64,000 nucleotides of DNA, taken from assembly GCA_965207915.1 (NCBI GenBank), contig OZ242304.1:1178001-1242000 (forward strand). Direction: 5' to 3'. The notes beneath the pieces are model-generated. The model saw only the letters and a program-made list of their open reading frames with translations, was not told where the DNA came from and ran no database searches. The translations under genes were made by a program, and so were the position numbers. Below, one piece after another: positions 14,779 to 22,265 of this stretch (position 1 is its first letter; each line of letters begins with the position of its first letter). Source of the DNA: VXNJ01 sp009840625 (GTDB lineage Bacteria > Chloroflexota > UBA11872 > VXNJ01).

Positions 14779-16960
14779 TAGCGGGCTGATCTGCGGGCTT
14801 GGCGGCGACCACGGCCGAATCGCGGTCCGCCAGAACCGGTCGCGAGGCGCTGTCACCTTCGCGTGGCCCGATTATCCCGTTCGCGGCGAGCTTGTCGATC
14901 AGGTCGGCGGCCTTGCCGGCGCCCAGTTTGAGCTCGCGTTGCAGCAGGGCCGGCGAAGCGTAATTGAACTGCGTGACCACGTTGACCGCCTCGTGGTAGA
15001 GGCTGGCGTCGTCGACCGGCGTCCCGACCAGCGGCGCCTGTGAGATCTCTTCCTGGGAAACATGCTCGCTGCTGCCCTGGTTGGCCCAGAAATTGATGAT
15101 CTGGGTTATGTCGTCATCGGATGAGAACGCCCCCTGCACGCGCACGCTCTTGCCGTGTTCGACCGAATTGAACAGCATGTCACCGCGGCCCATCAGCTTC
15201 TCCGCGCCCGACTGGTCCAGGATGGTGCGCGAATCGACCTGACTTGAGACGGCAAACGCCACCCGCGAGGGGAAATTGGCCTTGATCAGTCCGGTAATCA
15301 CGTCGACCGACGGGCGCTGCGTGGCGATCACCAGGTGAATCCCGACCGCGCGCGCCAGTTGCGCCAGTCGACAGATCGAATGCTCGATTTCAGCCGGAGC
15401 GGTCATCATCAGGTCGGCCATCTCATCGACGACCACGACCAGGTAGGGGACACGCTCGGATTCGGGGCGGTCCGGATCGGAGTTGTAGGCGGCGATGTTG
15501 CGGCGCCCGGAATCGCGCAGCAGCCGATAGCGACGGGTCATTTCCTGCTGCACCCAGGCCAGCACCGGGACCGCTTCGGCCGGGGTCGAGACCACCGGCA
15601 TCAGAAGGTGCGGGACGTGGTTGTACGGAACCAGTTCAACCATCTTGGGGTCAATCAGGACCATGCGCAGGTCGTCCGGGGTGTACTGGGAGAGCAGCGA
15701 AACCAGCAGCGAATTGAGGAAAACCGATTTCCCCGAACCGGTCGAACCGGCGATCAGGAGGTGCGGCATGCGGGCCAATGAGCGCACCTGGGCGTGGTCG
15801 GCAACGTCCTTGCCCAGCGCGATCTTGAGCGGTTCGGGGTTGTCGCTGAATTGGGGCGATTCAAGAAGTTCGCGGATCGTGACCACGCTCGGGTCGCGGT
15901 TGGGGATCTCAAGCCCCACGAACGGACGTCCCGGGATCGGGGATTCGATCCGCACGCTGCGGGCCGAAAGCGCCAGCGCCAGGTCGTCGGCATGACGGGT
16001 TATGTGGGTCACGCGCACGCCCGCGGCGGGCGCGATGCAGTACTGGGTGACGACCGGGCCCGGGATAGCCTCGACGACCCGCACGTCGACCTTGAAGTTG
16101 GCAAGCGTCTTTTCAATGATCGATGCGTTTTCGGTGATCTCGCCGTGCGAGACCCGCTCACGCCGCATCGGGGCCTCGAGTTGCTCCGGTCCCGGACAGA
16201 CCCAGCCGGTCTGCTCATCGACCGAATCGGTGTCCGCCGCCACGACTGCCTGCGTCTCGAACGCCGGTTGCTTGATTACAAGCTCGGGCGCGTCCTCGGT
16301 CTCGGCCGGTGGCGCCGGTGGCGCAGCATCGACCGGTTCGGCCTCGCCCGGATCGAATTCCCCGTCATCGAGCTTGACCCCGAATCTGGCGTTGAGCCAG
16401 TCGGCGAGCGATGTGCTCCGTTGTCCGGCGGAGCGCCCGGCGTCGATAGTCAGCGCACCCAAGCGGCCCAGCTGGCCGCGGGCCCAGGTGGAAGCCAGCA
16501 GTGCCCCGCCGGCCAGCGTCAACGCGGCCAAACCGGTCAACGGCCCGGCGATCACGTCCGGCAAAAGAGCCGTCAGACGGCCGCCAAACCAGTTTCCGAC
16601 CAGGCCACCGGCGCCGCTGCCGCCGGAAGAGAGGTCGGCTACCGCTTCAAAAGTGGCAAGGGTGACTATCAGGCCCAGCGCCAGCGAGACCTGCAGCGCC
16701 CCGACGAGGTGGCGCTGCAGAATCACGGCCGCGGTACCTGCCGCGCTAAGGAGCAAAAGCAGGAGCATGGCCGGGACCGAGGCCCGACCCAGAGTCAGGA
16801 CGAATACGTCAGCCGGGAATCGGGCCAGCGGGTGGTCGGGCAGGATCGGGAGTGCCAGGGCGGCGATTATCAGCACCGTCGATGCGGCGGAGGCAATCGC
16901 GAACCAAGCACCGGTGCGGTCGGGATGGCGGCGGCGGGCAGCCAGCTTGGCTCTGGCCAA
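14771..16960 (-). CDS. ftsK: FtsK/SpoIIIE-family DNA translocase
   Basis: 729 residues. Four N-terminal membrane helices within about the first 165 residues anchor the protein at the septum; a short acidic/proline linker follows. The motor has Walker A G-S-T-G-S-G-K-S near residue 405 and a Walker B region V-V-V-V-D-E-M-A-D-L, and V-A-T-Q-R-P-S-V-D-V-I-T-G. The C-terminal gamma winged helix is present (L-L-Q-R-E-L-K-L-G-A-G-K-A), which reads KOPS-like sequences in the family. It pumps chromosomal DNA during division. Position after rnj matches the order known in Gram-positive lineages. Confidence 0.95.
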   Translation of the reverse strand: MARAKLAARRRHPDRTGAWFAIASAASTVLIIAALALPILPDHPLARFPADVFVLTLGRASVPAMLLLLLLSAAGTAAVILQRHLVGALQVSLALGLIVTLATFEAVADLSSGGSGAGGLVGNWFGGRLTALLPDVIAGPLTGLAALTLAGGALLASTWARGQLGRLGALTIDAGRSAGQRSTSLADWLNARFGVKLDDGEFDPGEAEPVDAAPPAPPAETEDAPELVIKQPAFETQAVVAADTDSVDEQTGWVCPGPEQLEAPMRRERVSHGEITENASIIEKTLANFKVDVRVVEAIPGPVVTQYCIAPAAGVRVTHITRHADDLALALSARSVRIESPIPGRPFVGLEIPNRDPSVVTIRELLESPQFSDNPEPLKIALGKDVADHAQVRSLARMPHLLIAGSTGSGKSVFLNSLLVSLLSQYTPDDLRMVLIDPKMVELVPYNHVPHLLMPVVSTPAEAVPVLAWVQQEMTRRYRLLRDSGRRNIAAYNSDPDRPESERVPYLVVVVDEMADLMMTAPAEIEHSICRLAQLARAVGIHLVIATQRPSVDVITGLIKANFPSRVAFAVSSQVDSRTILDQSGAEKLMGRGDMLFNSVEHGKSVRVQGAFSSDDDITQIINFWANQGSSEHVSQEEISQAPLVGTPVDDASLYHEAVNVVTQFNYASPALLQRELKLGAGKAADLIDKLAANGIIGPREGDSASRPVLADRDSAVVAAKPADQPANA

Positions 16961-16994
16961 AGCTTCGTTCTCCGGTTGGGCGGGTCATACGCCG

Positions 16995-18659
16995 TCAGCC
17001 TGCGGTCACGATCGCAACGATCCGTGGCCGCAAGCCAGTTTCGGCTTTCAGCTGCCTCCCGACGAGCATTTTAACTCTTGATTCGGCTTCTTCCAGATCG
17101 GCCAGGGGCTCGGGATCGCTCGCCAGCCGCTGGCCGAGTTCGTCAGCGATGTCCGCGAGGACGTCGTCGGCTTCGTCAAACAGGCCCACGCCGCGCACCT
17201 GCGGTTTCCCCGCCAGCCGTTCCCGGCGCAGATCCACTCGGGCGGTGACGACGACTATGCCGGCTCGGGCAAGCTGGCGGCGTTGGCTCAGAATCCGCTC
17301 GCTGATGAACGCCCGCGGGGCGCCGCGATTCACGTGAATGTACCGGGCCTGGCGCTGGCCGACCTGGGCGATGCGATCCGGGCCGATCTCCAGCGCCGCC
17401 CCGTCGCCCACCACCATGACGGCATCCTCCGGAAGACCGGCCTCGATCGCGACCTGGCCCTGCAGCGCGAGGTGGTGATGGCTGCCGTGCACCGGGACGA
17501 AGAATTGCGGACGGACCACCGACAGGAGGGTGCGGGTGTCATCGCGGGCCGCGTGACCGCTGACGTGCACGTCGCCGAGCTGCCCAAAAATCACGTTCGC
17601 GCCGCGGCGGAACAGTTCGCCGACCATGCGCTGCACGGGCCGCTCGTTGCCGGGTACGGTCGAGGCCGAAATAATCACCGTATCGCCCTGGTCGATTTCC
17701 AGGAGCGGGTGCCGGCCTTCGGCCAGGCGGGCCAGGGCCGAACCCGGTTCGGCCTGGCTGCCGGTGCAGACGATCGCCAACTCCTCGTGCGGGACCTGAT
17801 CGATAAGCCTGGTCGGCAGCAGGTCGGTGGGGTCGATATCGAGCAGTGCCAGGTCGGCCGCCAGGGGCAGGTTGCGCTCCAGTGAACGACCCAGCAGGCA
17901 AACCCGCCGCCCGTATTGGTGGGCCAGGTCGGCGATCTGCTGCACACGGGCCAGATTGGATGCAAAGCTGGCCACGATCACGCGCCCGTATTCGGCCTGC
18001 GCGAAGACCTTCGCCAGACCGTCGTAGATTGACTTCTGCGAGGGCGTGTGCCCGGGCACGTCGGCGTTGGTCGAATCGGCAAACAGGGCCAGCACCCCTT
18101 CGCTGCCAAGTTCACCGAGCATCTGCAGGTCGGTCAGGTTTCCGTCCAGCGGCCGGTTGTCCAGCATGTAGTCGCCGGTGTGAATCAGCATCCCGGCCGG
18201 TGTCCGGATGGCAAATCCGAGCGCGTCCGGAATTGAATGGCAGACATGGAACGGAGTGACCTCGAAGCAGCCCTGGCGAACGGTCGCGTGGACCCGCAGC
18301 CGCCGCATGTCGGCATCTTTGGCCAGACCGGCTTCCTCAAGCCGCGCGTTGAGCAGGGCCAGGGTCAATGGAGACCCGTAGAGCGGCAGTTCGTGACGCC
18401 GCAACAGATAAGGAGCGGCCCCGATGTGGTCCTCATGACCGTGGGTGAAGAATGCCGCGCGAAGGTTGGTGGATAAATCATCGAGCAGGTCCAGATCGGG
18501 CAGGATCAGATCCACTCCGGGCGCGCGTTCGTCGGGGAAGAGCACACCGCAGTCGATCAGGATCGCGTCGTTCTGGCACTCGAGCAGCAGGCAATTCCGG
18601 CCTACGTCGCCCAGGCCGCCTAGAAAGGTGGCGCGCACGCTGTGCGAATTTGATTTCAA
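16995..18659 (-). CDS. rnj: Ribonuclease J
   Basis: 554 residues, standard RNase J length. The metallo-beta-lactamase core has H-G-H-E-D-H near residue 75, and the beta-CASP part has F-A-D-S-T-N-A, S-G-H-A and P-V-H-G-S-H-H-H. RNase J is a 5'-3' exonuclease/endonuclease central to mRNA decay and rRNA maturation. The start is a TTG at 18659, preceded by AAGGA at a 9-base spacing; no ATG is available in frame nearby. The GTP/DNA genes around it and pnp upstream place two RNA-decay enzymes in one gene series. Confidence 0.95.
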   Translation of the reverse strand: MKSNSHSVRATFLGGLGDVGRNCLLLECQNDAILIDCGVLFPDERAPGVDLILPDLDLLDDLSTNLRAAFFTHGHEDHIGAAPYLLRRHELPLYGSPLTLALLNARLEEAGLAKDADMRRLRVHATVRQGCFEVTPFHVCHSIPDALGFAIRTPAGMLIHTGDYMLDNRPLDGNLTDLQMLGELGSEGVLALFADSTNADVPGHTPSQKSIYDGLAKVFAQAEYGRVIVASFASNLARVQQIADLAHQYGRRVCLLGRSLERNLPLAADLALLDIDPTDLLPTRLIDQVPHEELAIVCTGSQAEPGSALARLAEGRHPLLEIDQGDTVIISASTVPGNERPVQRMVGELFRRGANVIFGQLGDVHVSGHAARDDTRTLLSVVRPQFFVPVHGSHHHLALQGQVAIEAGLPEDAVMVVGDGAALEIGPDRIAQVGQRQARYIHVNRGAPRAFISERILSQRRQLARAGIVVVTARVDLRRERLAGKPQVRGVGLFDEADDVLADIADELGQRLASDPEPLADLEEAESRVKMLVGRQLKAETGLRPRIVAIVTAG

Positions 18660-18740
18660 ATGATTGATTCCTTGATGCGAATAGTTCTTGTGTTTGGGCG
18701 CGCCACGCCGGGGCCCGGTTTGACGGGCCGAGCGGTTAAA

Positions 18741-19373
18741 TCAGAAAAGCGACCGCTGGATTGGCGTGGGCGCGGTGTCAGGTTCGGGGGGCGACTCGGC
18801 CGGTTCGGGGGGCTTCTCCAGAAACTGCCTGAGCCGTCGGAAGTCGTCCAGGCAGGCGCCGCGCAGGCCCGGATTGTGCAATGCCGCCGCCGGATGGTAC
18901 ATCGGCATGACGCTGATTGAGCCGAAACGCCGGATCTGGCCGTGCTCGGCCGAGATCCGGGCGCCCGGAATGAAGCGCTGCAGGGCGTGTCGGCCAAGCA
19001 GGACCAGGACGCGCGGCCCGATCGCGGCGATCTGGGCTTTCAGCCAGCCGGAACACGCGGTCACCTCCTGCGGCAGCGGATCGCGATTGCCCGGCGGGCG
19101 GCACTTGACCACGTTGGTGATGAACACGTCGCCGCGCTGCAGGCCGATGTCGGCCAGCATCTCGGTCAGGAATTTACCAGCCGGCCCTACAAACGGGCGC
19201 CCCGATTCATCCTCGCGCTGGCCCGGCCCCTCGCCAATGAACATGATGTCGGCAGCGCGGCTGCCCTCTCCCGGCACGGCGTTGCGGCGCGTCTTGGCCA
19301 ATTCGCATGAGGTGCATTCGGCAATGGCCGCGGCAAGGCCTTCTACGGTGGCCGCCGGGCCGGATTCGGCCAG
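18741..19373 (-). CDS. Family 4 uracil-DNA glycosylase, apparently starting at CTG
   Basis: About 210 residues. Removes uracil from DNA for base-excision repair. Motif 1 reads G-E-G-P-G-Q-R-E-D and the later one M-Y-H-P-A-A. Four cysteines for a 4Fe-4S cluster are all present only if the gene begins well upstream of the first TTG (19301): the first pair is C-T-S-C, encoded at about 19305-19316, and the others are in V-V-K-C and T-A-C. Upstream of that pair the frame holds no ATG, GTG or TTG; the CTG at 19373 follows GGTGAG by 7 bases and sits 2 bases after the dapA stop. I therefore choose it. Confidence 0.8.
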   Translation of the reverse strand: MAESGPAATVEGLAAAIAECTSCELAKTRRNAVPGEGSRAADIMFIGEGPGQREDESGRPFVGPAGKFLTEMLADIGLQRGDVFITNVVKCRPPGNRDPLPQEVTACSGWLKAQIAAIGPRVLVLLGRHALQRFIPGARISAEHGQIRRFGSISVMPMYHPAAALHNPGLRGACLDDFRRLRQFLEKPPEPAESPPEPDTAPTPIQRSLF

Positions 19374-19375
19374 GT

Positions 19376-20290
19376 CTAGCTCACCCGGGCGAACAGGTAC
19401 TGGTCGAGCGTCTGGCCGCGCGTGATCGCGGCCAGTTCGGCCGCCAGCGATGGCTCGTGCTCGACCAGCGGCAAGCGCGGCAGCCCGACGTTGAAGCCGA
19501 CCGAGTTCAGCGCCGACTTTAGCGCTATCGGGCTGCTCCAGCCGGCCGGGAAGAGCGCCCTCACCAGCGGGAGTATTTCCATGTGCAGGGATGCGGCGGT
19601 CGACAGGTCGCCGTCAACAGTCGCGTTCATCATCGCCTTTATCTGGCCGGATACCAGGTGCGATGCGACCGACACGACGCCGACGCCGCCCAGCGCCATC
19701 ATCGGCAGCGTGTCGCCATCGTTGCCCGAATAAACCAGGAAGCCGGGTTCGGCGGTGCGGATGATTTCGGCAATTTGATCGAAATCGCCGCTGGCTTCCT
19801 TGACCGCAAAAATGTTCTCAATCTGCGAGCAGCGCGCGACCGTGGCAGCGTCAATGTTGGTGACGGTGCGCGAGGGCACGTTGTAGAGCATGTTCGGAAG
19901 GTCGGTGCTGGCGGCAATTGCCGCAAAGTGCTGGTACAGGCCTTCCTGAGGTGGCTTGTTGTAGTAGGGCGCCACCTGCAACAAAGCGTCCACTCCGCAT
20001 TCGGCCGCCATCTGCGAAAGATGGATGCTCTCGGCGGTGTTGTAACCGCCGGTACCGGCCATGATCTTGGCCCGCCCGTCGGCGACCCGGACCGCTTCGC
20101 GATACAGGTCGGCGCGCTCGGACTCGGAGAGCACCGGCGACTCGCCTGTAGTACCGGTCACCAGCAGGGTGTCGTTGCCAGCCTCGATGAGGCCGTCGGC
20201 CAGGACTGCGAAGGTGTCGATGTCGATCGCGCCGTCATCGCCGAACGGGGTGATCATGGCGGTGATCAACCGCCCGAATTCCAACTTCAC
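19376..20290 (-). CDS. dapA: 4-Hydroxy-tetrahydrodipicolinate synthase
   Basis: 304 residues, normal length. Condenses pyruvate with aspartate semialdehyde in the lysine/diaminopimelate path. The Schiff-base lysine is in F-A-V-K-E-A-S-G-D, the catalytic tyrosine in L-Y-N-V-P-S-R-T, and T-G-T-T-G-E-S-P near residue 45 is the family signature. The start is the GTG at 20290, with GGGAGG 6 bases before it; the frame is open upstream but does not look coding. It follows asd by 47 bases and precedes udg by 2. Confidence 0.96.
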   Translation of the reverse strand: MKLEFGRLITAMITPFGDDGAIDIDTFAVLADGLIEAGNDTLLVTGTTGESPVLSESERADLYREAVRVADGRAKIMAGTGGYNTAESIHLSQMAAECGVDALLQVAPYYNKPPQEGLYQHFAAIAASTDLPNMLYNVPSRTVTNIDAATVARCSQIENIFAVKEASGDFDQIAEIIRTAEPGFLVYSGNDGDTLPMMALGGVGVVSVASHLVSGQIKAMMNATVDGDLSTAASLHMEILPLVRALFPAGWSSPIALKSALNSVGFNVGLPRLPLVEHEPSLAAELAAITRGQTLDQYLFARVS

Positions 20291-20337
20291 TGCCTGCCTC
20301 CCAACACGTTCGTTACTTCCGGCCGAATGGGCAGATT

Positions 20338-21396
20338 TTAAGTTCTGGCCAGCTCGGCGTCGGGGGTCGCGGGGGCCAGCAGATCGCGTGCCAGCAACTG
20401 CTCGGCAATCTGGACCGAGTTGGTTGCCGCGCCTTTGCGCAGGTTGTCCGAGACCACCCACAGACAGAGTCCGTTTTCGGTCGAGACGTCGCGCCGGATG
20501 CGGCCCACCCAGACGTTGTCATTGCCGTCGGCGTCCAGCGCCGTCGGGTAGCGAGGCGGCTTATCCATTGGCGCGTCGACCACCTGGATCCCGGAGGCAT
20601 TGGCCAGCAATTCGCGGACTGCGTCGACATCGACCGGTTGGTCGAATTCGAGGTTTATCGATTCGGAGTGCCCGCGCGCCACCGGTACCCGCACGCAGGT
20701 GGCCGAGATCCTGAGCTCCGGCCGGGCCATGATCTTGCGCGTCTCGGCCGCCATTTTCCATTCCTCGCTGGTGTAGCCGTCCTCGGGCCGGAAGGTCTCA
20801 ACCTCCGGGACCACGTTATGGGCTATCTGGCGCGGTAGCACGGATGCCTGTGGCGTGCGCCCGCCGCCGATGTCGGAGATCTGCTGGGCGAGCTCTGCCA
20901 TGGCGGCCGCACCGGCGCCGGATACGGCCTGGTAGGTCGAGGCCACGACCCGGCTTATCGGAAACGCCTTGTTGATCGGCGCCAGGGCCATCACCATCTG
21001 GATCGTTGAGCAGTTCGGGCAGGCAATGATCCCGCGGTGACGGGACAGTTCGTCGCCGTTCACCTCGGGGACCACCAGCGGTACCTCGGGCTCGTAGCGC
21101 CAGGCCGAACTCTTGTCGATCACGATCGCCCCGGCGGCCACCGCGTGCGGTGCGAACCAGCGCGCTATGCTGCCGCCGGCGGCCGAAAACACCAGGTCGA
21201 TTCCGCCGAAGGAGTCTTCGCGAAGTTCCTCGACCTGGTAGTCGCGACCGGCAAAGGCGATTGTTCGGCCGGCCGACCGCTTGCTGGCCAAAAGCCTCAG
21301 GTTCGCGATCGGGAACCCGCGCTCGGACAGGATCCCCAGCAATACTCCGCCCACCGCGCCGGTAGCGCCGACCACGGCCACGTTAGGTGCTCTCAT
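20338..21396 (-). CDS. asd: Aspartate-semialdehyde dehydrogenase
   Basis: 352 residues. Reduces aspartyl phosphate to aspartate semialdehyde with NADPH, feeding DapA encoded next door. N-terminal nucleotide site G-A-T-G-A-V-G-G; catalytic cysteine in I-I-A-C-P-N-C-S-T-I-Q-M (second Cys); G-A-G-A-A-A-M-A region after it. AGAGGG sits just before the ATG. Between dapB and dapA on one strand, so the three lysine genes are clustered. Confidence 0.96.
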   Translation of the reverse strand: MRAPNVAVVGATGAVGGVLLGILSERGFPIANLRLLASKRSAGRTIAFAGRDYQVEELREDSFGGIDLVFSAAGGSIARWFAPHAVAAGAIVIDKSSAWRYEPEVPLVVPEVNGDELSRHRGIIACPNCSTIQMVMALAPINKAFPISRVVASTYQAVSGAGAAAMAELAQQISDIGGGRTPQASVLPRQIAHNVVPEVETFRPEDGYTSEEWKMAAETRKIMARPELRISATCVRVPVARGHSESINLEFDQPVDVDAVRELLANASGIQVVDAPMDKPPRYPTALDADGNDNVWVGRIRRDVSTENGLCLWVVSDNLRKGAATNSVQIAEQLLARDLLAPATPDAELART

Positions 21397-21479
21397 AGCC
21401 CTCTCGGTCCTCGCTGGTACTGGTGCCGCCGTCCGAACGGCGGATCACGGAGCGCGCAATCGGTCATGTCCGGCCAGGC

Positions 21480-22262
21480 CTAGTCCAGCAGGTTTTCCAG
21501 GCCGATTACCAGCCCGTTCAGTGATTGGACCCGGCGCACGGCGAGCAGCACCCCGGGCATGAAGGATTCACGGCTGATTGAATCGTGCCGCAGGGTGAGC
21601 GTCTGGCCGGTCCCGCCGAAGATCACCTCCTGGTGGGCGACCAGTCCCGGCAACCGGACCGAATGAACCTTCACCCCGTCCACGTTGCCGCCTCGCACGC
21701 CCTCGACGGCGAATTTCTCGGTTCCCACGTCGCGCGTGCCGCCGCCGGCCGCCTCAGCGATCCGGCGCGCGGTCGCCAGCGCGGTGCCCGAGGGGGCGTC
21801 GATTTTCTGGTCGTGGTGCAGCTCGATCACCTCTACGGTGTCGAAGTGACGCGCCGCCAACTGGCACATCTGCATCTGCAGGACCGCGCCAATCGCAAAA
21901 TTCGGTGCCAGAAAGCCCCCGATCCCGGCAGCGGCAACGGCTGCGCCGAGGGCGCTCACCTGTTGGTCGGAGAAACCGGTCGTGCCCACCACCGGGCAGA
22001 CCCCGGCGGCGGCGGCGGCGAGCAGATGGTCGGGACCGGCGGCGGCGTTGGTGAAATCCACCACCACCGCGGCACCGGACTCAGCCAGTACCCGGTCCAG
22101 TTCGCGACCCCGGCAGTCGGCGCCGACCTCGGGGGCGGTCTCTTCCGGGATCGGCCCAAGATCACAGAGTCCCACCAGTTCCAGGTCGGGGGCCGCCGCA
22201 ACCGCGGCGACCACCTCTCGACCGACTTTTCCGGCAGCCCCGGATACGGCGACCCTGGTCAT
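21480..22262 (-). CDS. dapB: 4-Hydroxy-tetrahydrodipicolinate reductase
   Basis: 260 residues. Dinucleotide site G-A-A-G-K-V-G-R at the N-terminus, V-G-T-T-G-F-S in the middle, and the substrate motif E-L-H-H-D-Q-K-I-D-A-P-S-G-T-A. Third enzyme of the diaminopimelate branch in this cluster. It starts 3 bases after the pnp stop, so its ribosome binding site must lie inside pnp (GGAATTC). Confidence 0.95.
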   Translation of the reverse strand: MTRVAVSGAAGKVGREVVAAVAAAPDLELVGLCDLGPIPEETAPEVGADCRGRELDRVLAESGAAVVVDFTNAAAGPDHLLAAAAAGVCPVVGTTGFSDQQVSALGAAVAAAGIGGFLAPNFAIGAVLQMQMCQLAARHFDTVEVIELHHDQKIDAPSGTALATARRIAEAAGGGTRDVGTEKFAVEGVRGGNVDGVKVHSVRLPGLVAHQEVIFGGTGQTLTLRHDSISRESFMPGVLLAVRRVQSLNGLVIGLENLLD

Positions 22263-22265
22263 CGG

